Part shown: positions 41,225 to 50,571 of the stretch, one piece after another
Layout of the letters: the number at the start of each line of letters is the position of its first letter
How positions within the stretch are numbered: the stretch's first letter is position 1
DNA from: Cytobacillus oceanisediminis
GTDB lineage: Bacteria > Bacillota > Bacilli > Bacillales > Cytobacillaceae
DNA: 64,000 nt
Assembly (NCBI RefSeq): GCF_004366035.1
Contig: NZ_SOEE01000009.1
Span: forward strand, 62,001-126,000
Direction of reading: 5' to 3'
Position numbers and translations under genes: made by a program
Notes under the pieces: generated by a model
Told to the model about the DNA's origin: nothing
The model's input: only the letters and a program-made list of their open reading frames with translations
Databases searched by the model: none

Positions 41225-43384
41225 ATGTGGAAAATTTACAAAATGGATATTAGAAGTATTTTTACTAATTGGGTTGCAGCAGTATTAATCGGAGGCTTGA
41301 CGTTACTGCCTTCTTTATATGCCTGGTTTAACATCGAGGCTTCTTGGGATCCCTATAGCCAAACAGATCAGCTTCCCGTTGGGATCGTAAATGAAGATGC
41401 TGGGGCTGTGGTCCGGGATAAGGACATACATATTGGTGATGACATCGTCAAGGAATTGAAGAAGAACGATGATATGGACTGGCACTTTGATGACCGAAAA
41501 GATGCTATGGATAAGGTGGAATACGGCGACTATTTTGCCGTCATTGTGATTCCGGAAAATTTCTCTCAGAAGCTGGGAACCGTCATTGAAGATCAGCCCG
41601 AAAAAGCGAAAATTGAGTATTATGTGAATGAAAAAATTAATGCCATTGCACCTAAAATCACAGAAAAAGGTGCAGGCGGGATTGTCGATACGATTACGAG
41701 CAATTTCATCTCAACCGTGAACGGCACTATTTTTGAGAAGTTTAATGAATTGGGTCTGGAGATTGAGAAAGACCTTCCAGATATAAAGCGGTTCGAAGAG
41801 TATGTTTTTCAAATGGAGGAAAAGCTTCCTGAAATCCATTCCTTATTAAGCAGCTCCCTGTCAGATGCAGAAAATGCCCAAAAAATGATTGATAAGGCAC
41901 AAGCACTCGTTCCTGATGCCAAACGCGCAACAGGCAACGGTCTGCAGACCATTAATGAAACGATGAAATTTATAAATGAGGCTGAGAATCGCCTGAATGC
42001 AATGGAGCCCCAGATTCAGGAGAATCTGGAGAAGGTCCAGAATATGGCGGTAAAGGTGAACGATTTTATCACTTCGGTTCAATCCTCTGATTTGAACCTG
42101 GACCAGGGAAAGGAAATTAGTAATCAAATCAATGGGCAGATAGCGGATTCGCTTCAGAATATCGAAACAATCGAAACAGCACTAAAGCAACTGCAGGAAT
42201 CCAATAAGGAACAAGGCACAAGCCAGAATCAGGAACAAATCAATCAGGCTCTGGAACAATTATCTTTATTAAAACAGGAGCTGCAGGCAATCCAGGAAAA
42301 CGGACAAAAGGTCAATGCCTTTCTTTCAGACAAGCAGCAGGAAGCGGATGATTTAATCACCCGGCTTCAGGAAAATTCAGCTGCAACTGCAGGCAGGATT
42401 GACGCATTCGTTAAAGAATATAATGAAAACATCCGGCCAGCCATCAACCAGGAAGTGGCCAGCGCCAAGGAAACATTGAGCAATGCCAGGAATATCCTGA
42501 CTGAAATACAATCTGCCATGCCTGAAATCGAAAAAATCCTTGCTAATACAGAGGGGAACTTAGGTGAAGGAGAAAAAACGCTTAAGCACATTATTGGAGA
42601 GTTTCCATATGTAAGCGAAAAGATTAATCAATTAGCCGATCGGATTCGGGACATTCAGGGCGAGACAGACATCAGCGAGATCATTGAGCTGCTGCAAAAT
42701 GACCCCGAAGCAGAGAAGGGTTTCTTCGAGGAACCTGTTCAGCTCAATAAAAACAGCCTATTCCCAATCCAAAATTACGGAACAGGCATGACTCCTTTTT
42801 ATACCGTACTTGCGATATGGGTAGGTGCCCTTCTATTAATTTCCCTTTTAGCTACAGATGTCCATCATCCTGAAGACTTTACGGGAAAACAAATTTATTA
42901 CGGCAAACTGCTCACCTTCCTAAGCATTGGATTTGCTCAAACCCTTGTAGTGACAATAGGGGATATCATCATTCTGGGAGTGGATGTGGCGGCACCTATG
43001 TGGTTTATCCTGTTTGGACTGATAAGCAGTTTAGTGTTTATATTAATTGTTTATACATTAGTATCTGTATTTGGCGATGTCGGAAAGGCCATGGCGATTG
43101 TCTTGCTGGTGCTTCAGATAGCGGGTGCAGGCGGAACCTATCCGACCGCCTTGCTTCCGGAATTTTTCCAAACCATCCACCCCTTCCTGCCCTTCTCTTA
43201 TGCCATTGATCTAATGAGAGAAGCTGTTGGAGGCATTGTTTGGGAGAGAGTATACAGAGACCTCCTGGTCCTGACGCTATTCAGTATCATTGCACTATTA
43301 ATTGGAACCTTCCTAAAAGAGCCATTAAGCAGAAAAACAAAAGCGCTGATGAAAAAATCGAAGGAATCGGGATTGTTTCATTAG
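41225..43384 (+). CDS. yhgE: YhgE/Pip-family membrane protein
   Basis: The 719-residue protein starts with a span (NWVAAVLIGGLTLLPSLYAW, about 15-34) and AWFNIEASWDPYSQT, the hallmark of YhgE/Pip (phage infection protein) families. A long extracellular coiled-coil region rich in Gln/Glu/Asn (about 190-500) follows, then an ABC-2-like membrane domain of five to six spans from about 520, ending in a basic tail. Pip in lactococci is a phage receptor. In bacilli YhgE-type proteins are linked to export and envelope functions, not settled. The start has only a weak RBS. Confidence 0.88.
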   Translation: MWKIYKMDIRSIFTNWVAAVLIGGLTLLPSLYAWFNIEASWDPYSQTDQLPVGIVNEDAGAVVRDKDIHIGDDIVKELKKNDDMDWHFDDRKDAMDKVEYGDYFAVIVIPENFSQKLGTVIEDQPEKAKIEYYVNEKINAIAPKITEKGAGGIVDTITSNFISTVNGTIFEKFNELGLEIEKDLPDIKRFEEYVFQMEEKLPEIHSLLSSSLSDAENAQKMIDKAQALVPDAKRATGNGLQTINETMKFINEAENRLNAMEPQIQENLEKVQNMAVKVNDFITSVQSSDLNLDQGKEISNQINGQIADSLQNIETIETALKQLQESNKEQGTSQNQEQINQALEQLSLLKQELQAIQENGQKVNAFLSDKQQEADDLITRLQENSAATAGRIDAFVKEYNENIRPAINQEVASAKETLSNARNILTEIQSAMPEIEKILANTEGNLGEGEKTLKHIIGEFPYVSEKINQLADRIRDIQGETDISEIIELLQNDPEAEKGFFEEPVQLNKNSLFPIQNYGTGMTPFYTVLAIWVGALLLISLLATDVHHPEDFTGKQIYYGKLLTFLSIGFAQTLVVTIGDIIILGVDVAAPMWFILFGLISSLVFILIVYTLVSVFGDVGKAMAIVLLVLQIAGAGGTYPTALLPEFFQTIHPFLPFSYAIDLMREAVGGIVWERVYRDLLVLTLFSIIALLIGTFLKEPLSRKTKALMKKSKESGLFH

Positions 43385-43454
43385 AGTCTAAAAGTTTTAT
43401 TAACTCTCTTGACCTTTTCCAAATTGTGTATTAAAATCAGTAAAAATATCAATA

Positions 43455-43708
43455 TGAGCTATGAAAAGGACACGAATCTTTCTTTGTTTTCTTTCCAGAG
43501 ATCAGGGCCTCCGGCTGTAAGCCCTGAAGAATTGGGATTGGTTTACCGCCTTGGAGCTATTATGGGGAAATGATCTAATCAGAGTATCTATAATCGGGAA
43601 ATCCGTTATCTTTTTGAGCATAAAGCAGTCTTTCGGCATGCTTTATGGAATTAGGGTGGCACCACGACCGCACTCGTCCCTTTTGCTGGGATGGGTGCGT
43701 TTTTTATT
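43455..43708 (+). promoter_or_regulatory. Threonine T-box riboswitch, copy 1
   Basis: Stem I carries specifier ACC (43545-43547) in TTTACCGCCTTGGAGC. The T-box core is TTAGGGTGGCACCACG (near 43651-43665). The terminator is CGCACTC-TCCC/GGGA-GGGTGCG followed by TTTTTTA. ACC is a Thr codon. Confidence 0.9.
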
Positions 43709-43724
43709 TATTTAAAACTATATA

Positions 43725-43985
43725 GTTAGCGTTGATAAGGACATGAATCTTTCTTTATTTTCTTTTCAGAGATCAGGGTCACCGGCTGCAAGCCCTGAAG
43801 AAATGGAATGATTTACCGCCTTGGAGCTATTATGGGGAAATGATCTCGATCAGAGTATCCATAATCGGAGAATCTGTTATCTTTTTGAGCATAAAGCAGT
43901 CTTTCCAAATGCTTTATGGAATTAGGGTGGAACCACGGCCGCACTCGTCCCTTTTACTGGGATGAGTGCGGCTATTTATTTTTAT
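43725..43985 (+). promoter_or_regulatory. Threonine T-box riboswitch, copy 2
   Basis: Near-identical to copies 1 and 3. Specifier ACC at 43815-43817. The T-box core reads GGGTGGAACCACGG, with one change (C to A) from the usual GGCACCACG. Terminator CCGCACTCGTCCC/GGGATGAGTGCGG then CTATTTATTTTTATT. Confidence 0.9.
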
Positions 43986-43997
43986 TAAAACTATATA

Positions 43998-44252
43998 GTT
44001 AGCGTTGATAAGGACATGAATCTTTCTTTATTTTCTTTCCAGAGATCAGGGTCACCGGCTGCAAGCCCTGAAGAAATGGGAATGATTTACCGCCTTGGAG
44101 CTATTATGGGGAATGATTTAGATCAGAGTATCCATAATCGGGGAATCCGTTATCTTTTTGAGCATAAAACAGTCTTTCGATTGCTTTGTGAAATTAGGGT
44201 GGCACCACGACCACACTCGTCCCTATGTTTGGGAGGAGTGTGGTCTTTTTTT
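43998..44252 (+). promoter_or_regulatory. Threonine T-box riboswitch, copy 3
   Basis: Specifier ACC at 44089-44091. T-box core GGGTGGCACCACG. Terminator CCACACTCGTCCC/GGGAGGAGTGTGG followed by TCTTTTTTT, 26 bp before the synthetase start. Copies 2 and 3 share an identical start (TATAGTTAGCGTTGATAAGG), evidence of recent duplication of the whole unit. Confidence 0.92.
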
Positions 44253-44278
44253 ATAACTAATAATCAGGAGGAATTGAA

Positions 44279-45479
44279 ATGGAAGCAGAAAAAATAAATC
44301 ATAGAAAGTTAGGTCAAGAGCTGGAACTTTTCACATCCATGGAGGAAGCCCCGGGAATGCCTTTTTTCCTGCCAAATGGAATGGTGATGCGAAATGAACT
44401 TGAAAGTTACTGGAGAAGAAAACACCACCGTGCAGGCTATCAGGAAATTAAGACACCGATTATGATGAAACAGGAACTTTGGGAACAATCCGGCCATTGG
44501 GATCATTATCATGAAAATATGTATTTCTCAAATGTGGATGAACAAAATTATGCGATAAAGCCCATGAACTGCCCGGGTGCGATATTGGTTTTCAACAGCA
44601 AACGGAGAAGCTACCGGGAATTGCCTCTCCGCTATGCGGAACTGGGATTAGTCCCATAGACACGAACTCTCAGGTTCTTTAAATGGATTGTTAAGAGTTC
44701 GGTCGTTCACTCAAGATGATGCCCATTTATTTGTGAGGTCTGATCAGATTGAAGCCGAGATTGATAAAATACTTGTCCTAATTGATGAGTTCTACTCCCA
44801 TTTTGGTTTTGACTATAAAGTTGAACTTTCAACACGCCCAGAGGAATACATGGGATCACAGGAAATGTGGGAACGTGCTGAAGGGGCCTTGGAATCTGTT
44901 TTGAAAAACCAAGGAGTTAACTACCAGATTAATCCTGGTGATGGGGCGTTTTACGGGCCGAAAATTGATTTTCATATATTGGATTCTCTCGGCAGAAGCT
45001 GGCAATGCGGTACTGTCCAGCTGGATTTTCAAATGCCGCAAAAGTTTAATTGTGCTTATGTTGGTGAAGATAACAAACTTCATCTTCCCATTATGATTCA
45101 TAGGGCCATCTTTGGTTCCGTTGAACGATTCATGGCCATTCTAATTGAGCATTTCGCAGGGGATTTTCCACTGTGGCTGTCACCGGTTCAAGCAAAAATC
45201 ATTCCCATCTCAGATGCCCATGCAGAATATGCAGAATATGTGAAATCACAATTGGAAGAAGCAGGAATCCGTGCTGAAGCCAACTTCAGAACAGAGAAAA
45301 TGGGACTCAAGATCAGGGAAGCCGAAAAACAGAGAGTTCCCTGCATGCTGGTGATTGGTGATAAAGAAATGGAGCAGCAATCCCTGTCACTGAGAAAACG
45401 TAAAGTGGGAAATATCGGTGTGATGAGCATTGAGGAAGTAATTGAGCATTTTATTAATGAAATAAACGGCGGCAGGTAA
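44279..45479 (+). pseudogene. Catalytic-core-only threonyl-tRNA synthetase with one frameshift
   Basis: ATG 44279 follows AGGAGG by 7 nt. The frame starts at HRKLGQELELFTSMEEAPGM, which is about residue 245 of normal ThrRS, so the TGS and editing (N1, N2) domains are absent. Zinc/threonine ligands are present: Cys in KPMNCPG, His in TQDDAHLF/RHEL and MIHRAIFGSVERF. The anticodon-binding domain (IIPISDAHAEYAEYVKSQLE to the end) is complete. One extra C near 44654 (GTCCCATAG for GTCCATAG) ends the first frame at 44659. Removing it joins LGLVHRHELSGSLNGLLRVR and gives about 399 residues. Either recent pseudogene or base error. Three T-boxes precede it. Confidence 0.88.
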
Positions 45480-45635
45480 ATCTTTCAAGCTCAGAAGAAA
45501 TCTATTCCTTTTGGGCTTTCTTATTCTTTTACAAAAAATCTATCTCTCCGAATTTTCTCCAATTAATTATATCCTAATTTTCAAAATAATTTTACTATTT
45601 AAATGTAATAATTTTACACTTGGGAGAGGATTTTT

Positions 45636-46124
45636 TTGAAAACCACGGCAAATGAGAAAGCCATTATTAATGAGACAACAATCAATTCACCACTGAATCT
45701 GGTATGGCTCGCTTGGACAATCTCAGATAGGGTATCTGAATGGTTTGCACCTGAAGCGAAAATAGAAGCTAAGGAAGGCGGAGCTTATGAGCTTTATTTT
45801 ATTCCCGGCAATAGTACGGGCATGAGCACGAAGGGATGCAAAATCAATAAGCTTATTACTGAAAATGGGCTTGAGTTCACCTGGAAAGGCCCAGACCAAT
45901 TTGAGGATTTAATGAATAACGAGGATGAATTAACAACTGTACATGTAAGTTTCCAGGCAATCAATGAAGATTCAGCAAAAGTGGTCGTTGAACATAGGGG
46001 ATTTAAGGATCATGATGATTGGATTGAAGCGATTAACTGGCATCAAATGGCTTGGTCAGGTGTACTGGACAGTTTAAAATCAGCTCTTGAAAAGGGCGAA
46101 GGAAATCTCTGCTGCCATCCTTAA
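45636..46124 (+). CDS. SRPBCC (AHSA1/START-like) family protein
   Basis: The 162-residue protein starts at TTG 45636, 6-7 nt after GAGAGG. VWLAWTISDRVSEWFAPEAK (about 23-42) and the C-terminal HQMAWSGVLDSLKSALEKGE helix define the AHSA1-like hydrophobic-pocket fold. Ligand unknown. Similar proteins are often regulated by adjacent ArsR genes, but none is adjacent here. Monocistronic. Confidence 0.87.
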   Translation: MKTTANEKAIINETTINSPLNLVWLAWTISDRVSEWFAPEAKIEAKEGGAYELYFIPGNSTGMSTKGCKINKLITENGLEFTWKGPDQFEDLMNNEDELTTVHVSFQAINEDSAKVVVEHRGFKDHDDWIEAINWHQMAWSGVLDSLKSALEKGEGNLCCHP

Positions 46125-46297
46125 AAGCAATTACCTGCTGACACTATCTTTTAAAACAGATAGGTGATGTTCGGTTTCTTCCAAATAATCCCTCTTTGGT
46201 ATCTTTGCTTACATATATATGTTACAATGAAACATGAACCAAATCCTTAGGGTCAACTTGACTATTCTTAGTCACCCCTTCGAAAGGGGGATAAAAA

Positions 46298-46657
46298 TTG
46301 GAGAAAATAAGCGTATTCCTGGATGATTATCGGAAAGCGCCTGATGGTCATGTATTAGTTGAGACCATCGATGAGTGTATCCATTTGCTTCAGACCTTTG
46401 AAATTGACCACTTGTCTTTAGACCATGATTTAGTTAGCAAATCGAGAAATGGTCTTATGCTTGTTCATATAATGGTTCAAAAACAGTTATTTGCGAATCG
46501 CATAACTGTTCACTCTGCCAATTCAACAGGCGGGAAAGCTATGTATCATTATTTAAAACAAGCACAGCAGGATTTTGAAATGCCCACTGACATAAAAGTC
46601 ATCTTAAGACCACTGCCCCTAAACTTCATTCCGCCAAATCAACTGCAAAAGCAGTAG
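46298..46657 (+). CDS. Stand-alone cyclic-phosphate-processing receiver-like (cREC) protein
   Basis: The 119-residue protein starts at TTG 46298, 7 nt after GGGGG. It has the receiver-like fold with FLDDYRKAPDGHVLVET (about 7-23), IDHLSLDHDL (about 36-46) and ITVHSANSTGGKAMYHYL (about 70-87). This pattern is that of the cREC family proposed to process cyclic nucleotide phosphates or act as conflict-system partners. No neighbouring RNA-repair or effector gene is seen, so here it is alone. Function is inferred only. Confidence 0.7.
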   Translation: MEKISVFLDDYRKAPDGHVLVETIDECIHLLQTFEIDHLSLDHDLVSKSRNGLMLVHIMVQKQLFANRITVHSANSTGGKAMYHYLKQAQQDFEMPTDIKVILRPLPLNFIPPNQLQKQ

Positions 46658-46789
46658 AATTCATTGACCATTACCTATTCCCCTTGATCACAGGAAATTT
46701 AAATATCACCAGTGTATGGGGAGCAGAGCTTTTTAACTGCTTCCTTTTTTCATGTCCTTAAAAATTATATGAAGAATTGGAACTAGGCA

Positions 46790-46830
46790 AAAATAACTCC
46801 GCTCCTCCATATAGAGGAGCGGAGTTAGCT
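46790..46830 (-). terminator. Terminator of amidohydrolase operon
   Basis: AACTCCGCTCCTC and GAGGAGCGGAGTT form a perfect 13-bp stem; T tract ATTTTTG on the minus strand. Confidence 0.9.
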
Positions 46831-46844
46831 TTAAAATCTTACTT

Positions 46845-48020
46845 CTATTCGTTCAAATATGCCCAGGCATATTGTGCATATAGCTCTGCGCCTGTCGATA
46901 AGGCGTCTTCGTCAATATTGAATTTGCCGTGGTGATGAGCCCATTCGGTGTCTTTCTCTGGATTGCCGCTGCCGACGAGGGCGAAGCTGCCAGGCGCTTT
47001 GTCCAGGTAAAAACTGAAATCCTCCGCACCCATTGTTGGTTTTTCATTGTATAGGAGATCTTCCCCGAAAGCTTCAGAAGCAACTTTTTGTACAAGGTTT
47101 GCACTATATTCCTCATTAATTACCGCTTGGGAACCCCGGATGTATTCCACTTTTGCACTAGCACCATAGATCGATGCCGTCTTCTCAGCATAATTCTCAA
47201 GCTGTTTTTCAATATGATCCCTAGTTTCTGGATCGAAGCAGCGGACTGTTCCCTCGATGACTGCATTTTCAGCGATAATGTTGAACCTTGTGCCCACCGT
47301 CATTTTTCCAATGGTGAGTACGGCAGGAAGCTGGGCATCAATGGTTCTGGACACAACACTCTGCACATTCATCACAAAGGAAGATGCCACTATAGCGGCA
47401 TCAATGCAATCATGCGGCATCGCCCCATGCCCGCCTTTCCCTTTGAATGTCACCTTGAATATATCAGCTGATGCGAAGGATGGGCCGGGTGTACAGGACA
47501 CTTTATGTGTCGGCATTTGCGACCAGATGTGAATGCCAAAGACATTGTCCACACCTTCCATCGCTCCCTGTTCCACCATCATCTTCGCACCTTCCGCTAC
47601 TTCTTCCGCTGGCTGGAACAGAAGACGGACATTCCCCGGCAATTCTTCTTTTATCTCATTTAATGCCTTGGAGGCAATCAGCAGCATTGCGGTATGGGCA
47701 TCATGTCCGCATGCATGCATTTTGCCATTTTCCAGAGATGCATAAGGCAGATCCTTATTCAATTCCTCCACCTGCAGCGCATCCATGTCTCCCCTTAAAG
47801 CTACGGTCTTTCCAGGCTTCCCGCCTGCTATTTCAGCAATGACACCAGTTGGTTCCGTTCTTTTATAGGGGATGCCCAGACCATCGAGATACTCACAGAT
47901 ATATTGGGTGGTTTTAAATTCCTCCCATGACACCTCTGGTTCACGGTGCAATCTTCTGCGCAGTTCTGTTAATTCATTACTATATGCCCCAATCAATTCC
48001 TTTAGTTGGTTATGAATCAT
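46845..48020 (-). CDS. M20 amidohydrolase (N-acyl amino acid hydrolase/aminoacylase-like)
   Basis: The 391-residue dimetal peptidase-fold hydrolase carries ligands HACGHDAH (102-109), QPAEE (136-140), and FGIHIW (His164). A late HHHGKFNID holds the last His. The domain resembles YxeP/hippurate hydrolase, which release amino acids from N-acyl derivatives. ATG 48020 lies inside the upstream gene (11-bp overlap) behind GGGAG, so it is translationally coupled. With the carbamoyl hydrolase and permease it suggests uptake and stepwise hydrolysis of N-substituted amino acids. Confidence 0.92.
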   Translation of the reverse strand: MIHNQLKELIGAYSNELTELRRRLHREPEVSWEEFKTTQYICEYLDGLGIPYKRTEPTGVIAEIAGGKPGKTVALRGDMDALQVEELNKDLPYASLENGKMHACGHDAHTAMLLIASKALNEIKEELPGNVRLLFQPAEEVAEGAKMMVEQGAMEGVDNVFGIHIWSQMPTHKVSCTPGPSFASADIFKVTFKGKGGHGAMPHDCIDAAIVASSFVMNVQSVVSRTIDAQLPAVLTIGKMTVGTRFNIIAENAVIEGTVRCFDPETRDHIEKQLENYAEKTASIYGASAKVEYIRGSQAVINEEYSANLVQKVASEAFGEDLLYNEKPTMGAEDFSFYLDKAPGSFALVGSGNPEKDTEWAHHHGKFNIDEDALSTGAELYAQYAWAYLNE

Positions 48021-49287
48021 CTCTTACTCCCGCCTCCGTTAGCTCTATTGCTGCCTCAAACAGGATTTGGACAGCTTCGGCAATATGCCGGGAATCAGAC
48101 CATTCTTCCGGACAATGGCTCAGACCGTTTTTACTTGGAATAAACAGCATTCCAGTACGTGTGTAATCAGCGAAAACCATTGCATCGTGTCCGGCGCCGC
48201 TATTCATGGGGCATGAAGCGGAACCCAGTTCACTGCTTTTCTCCTTTAACAGACTGACAATCTCTTTATTCATCTCTTTTGGCTGAATATATAAAAGCTG
48301 TTCAACGGTTATTTCTACTCCGCTATCACGATATGAATCTGCTAATTCTTTCACTTTTTTAATAATATTCTGGACATGTTCTTCCTTGCCGGAGCGAATA
48401 TCTACAGAAAAGACCGTTTGGTCCGGAATTACATTGGCTCCATTTGGATATACCTGCAATTGCCCGGTTGTCACTACCGTCCCTTCTCCTTCAGCCGCAG
48501 CCAGCCCGGGAAATTGGGCTATCATCCTGGCGGCCGCAACCAGCGCGTCAGAGCGCCTGTCCATTGGAGTGGTCCCGGCATGCCCGGCCTGTCCTTTTAC
48601 GGTTACCTCCAATTGCGTTAAGCCGACAATCGCTTCGACTACCCCAATTGGGATATTCTTTTCTTCTAAAATAGGTCCCTGTTCAATGTGCAATTCCAGA
48701 TAAGCCTTTACTGACTGCTGGTCTCTTTCTCTCGGAAGAGATGGATCGAGCCCGATTTTCTCCATGGCTTCAACAGTCGTAATGCCATCTTTATCCCTCA
48801 ATGATTTAAATTCTTCCTCAGCCAGCAAACCGACCATACCGCGTGAACCCATTAAGCCGCCGCCAAATCTGGAGCCTTCCTCTTCGATAAGGGCGATAAC
48901 TTCCAAAGGATATTTTGGTGTTAATCCGTTCTCAGTGAAAAGTGCAGCGACTTCAAGTCCTGCTACAACTCCGGCAGGCCCATCATAGGATCCCCCATTC
49001 GGGACGGAATCAAAGTGAGAGCCGATCAGAACACTCGGTGCATCTTTTAGGGACCCTTCAAGCTTTCCAAAGATATTGCCCAATCCATCTTCATGGACAG
49101 TCAAGCCCGCTTCCTTCATTTTCCCCTTAATATACTGCCGTGCAAGCAGATCCTCCTGACTATACGTCAGCCTGGTTGTTCCTTTGCCTGGAGTCGCTGT
49201 ATAAGTGCTTAAGGTGTCAATATGGTTTTCAATTCGTACCTGTACTTTTTCCAGATTCACATTTTTCCCTGTTTGAACTTCACTCAT
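48010..49287 (-). CDS. Zn-dependent N-carbamoyl amino acid hydrolase/allantoate amidohydrolase family
   Basis: The 425-residue M20-type enzyme of the HyuC/AllC/ureidoglycolate group. Metal ligands: His91 in IGSHFDSV, Asp102 in GGSYDGPAGV, Glu136-137 in LIEEEGSRF, His in LELHIEQGP (near 205) and late SGAGHDAM. It hydrolyses N-carbamoyl-L-amino acids or related ureido compounds to amino acid, CO2 and ammonia. It lies between the permease (18-bp gap) and the M20 amidohydrolase (overlap). No hydantoinase or allantoinase is nearby, so the substrate is probably imported. Confidence 0.9.
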   Translation of the reverse strand: MSEVQTGKNVNLEKVQVRIENHIDTLSTYTATPGKGTTRLTYSQEDLLARQYIKGKMKEAGLTVHEDGLGNIFGKLEGSLKDAPSVLIGSHFDSVPNGGSYDGPAGVVAGLEVAALFTENGLTPKYPLEVIALIEEEGSRFGGGLMGSRGMVGLLAEEEFKSLRDKDGITTVEAMEKIGLDPSLPRERDQQSVKAYLELHIEQGPILEEKNIPIGVVEAIVGLTQLEVTVKGQAGHAGTTPMDRRSDALVAAARMIAQFPGLAAAEGEGTVVTTGQLQVYPNGANVIPDQTVFSVDIRSGKEEHVQNIIKKVKELADSYRDSGVEITVEQLLYIQPKEMNKEIVSLLKEKSSELGSASCPMNSGAGHDAMVFADYTRTGMLFIPSKNGLSHCPEEWSDSRHIAEAVQILFEAAIELTEAGVRDDS

Positions 49288-49305
49288 TTCGATGCAATTC
49301 CTTCC

Positions 49306-50508
49306 TTATAAAAGTCCGACAAAAGTTCCGGCCAATACGACCGACACAATGGTCACGGTAATGAACCCCCCGACAAGCATAGGCGGAAGCATGTTGCTGG
49401 TCAGCATTTCCCTCTCTTTTTCATCTTCTGTTAATGACTTAATGACTTCATTTGTAATAATGTAGTCAGCCGGGAACCCATATAGTGCCGTCAGCGAAAC
49501 TGCGAAGGCCATTTCCTTGCTCACTTTTAAAATTTTCCCTGCGACAAATGAGAAGATATACATTCCCATTACGCCTAGAATAATGCTTCCTGCAAGCGGA
49601 TAAATAATCTCAAGCATCATCCCAGGTGTAGCCTGCTTTAAGCCGTCAAAAATAAAGAGCATCAGGGCCATGATCGCAAAGCCAAAACCGTTTGCTTTCT
49701 GCAGTACCTGCTTTTCAAGAAAACCAAGACTTGTGGCAATAACCCCGAACAAGAGGCAAAGTACAAATGGACTGACACTCGCAACTGGAGCCAGCAGTGT
49801 CGATGTCAGATAAGCAAGGTAGGATACTGCTGCCAATCTTAAAAATTTAAAGAAATCTGTATTATATTTCTCCGGCATATTTCTAAAAAGCTTAAGCTCA
49901 GGTTTTGGAGCTGCTGCTGCTGCCGTCTCTTCAGCTGCCTGTCCCTGTGCCTTATAAGCAAGCTGTCCGCTTCGGTACTGCTTTAAAAGCCGCTTTCCTT
50001 CTTTTTTCAGGACAATCGATGTGAGCGGATATCCCGCAAACCCCTGCATAACATAAATCACGATTGCAAAGACAGATAAAGAAGCCAGACCCGTTTCTTT
50101 TGCTCCTTCCGACATGATCAGGGCAGATACTACCCCTCCAACCAATGGAGGAATGGCGACAACTACCGTTTTGAATCCAAAGATAAAGGTACCGATTCCA
50201 AGTAATATCGCGATAATTCCCAAAATCCCTGACAAAGCAATCACAATCGTCTTCCACTGATTTTTCAATTCCTGGATTGATAGCAATGTTCCCATATTGG
50301 TAATCAATAAGTACATCATCATCGTAGCCACAACCGGCGGAACTCCTGCCAATGCTACGATGTCCTGCGGAAAAAATGTCCAATAGCCGGCAAGGAACAG
50401 TACGGCACAGACGAAAATGGACGGCACCCATGCCTTTGTGCGAACCGCAACCAAATCTCCAATGAATAAAATAAGCAAAAGAATTACTAACGCTAACAGC
50501 TGTGACAT
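49306..50508 (-). CDS. Multi-spanning permease of unknown specificity
   Basis: The 400-residue membrane protein has about 10-11 hydrophobic segments in two halves, with an Ala/Glu-rich cytoplasmic linker near 180-205. The second half repeats the layout of the first, and ALYGFPADYIITNEVIKSL (about 345-363) is a striking re-entrant-like motif. I do not recognise the family with certainty; size and halves recall glutamate/sodium or DUF819-like carriers. It is the first gene of the operon, so it likely imports the N-substituted amino acid hydrolysed by the next two products. Confidence 0.8.
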   Translation of the reverse strand: MSQLLALVILLLILFIGDLVAVRTKAWVPSIFVCAVLFLAGYWTFFPQDIVALAGVPPVVATMMMYLLITNMGTLLSIQELKNQWKTIVIALSGILGIIAILLGIGTFIFGFKTVVVAIPPLVGGVVSALIMSEGAKETGLASLSVFAIVIYVMQGFAGYPLTSIVLKKEGKRLLKQYRSGQLAYKAQGQAAEETAAAAAPKPELKLFRNMPEKYNTDFFKFLRLAAVSYLAYLTSTLLAPVASVSPFVLCLLFGVIATSLGFLEKQVLQKANGFGFAIMALMLFIFDGLKQATPGMMLEIIYPLAGSIILGVMGMYIFSFVAGKILKVSKEMAFAVSLTALYGFPADYIITNEVIKSLTEDEKEREMLTSNMLPPMLVGGFITVTIVSVVLAGTFVGLL

Positions 50509-50571
50509 AAACCCTTCCCCCTCTAGTTGAATACCTATTCATTCGTGTTGCGAAGAACATATATTGTTAGA

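Noticed and set aside
47088..49130. Several plus-strand frames opposite the M20 and carbamoyl hydrolase genes
   Set aside because: Antisense shadows of two long, motif-complete enzyme genes; no start signals or family resemblance.
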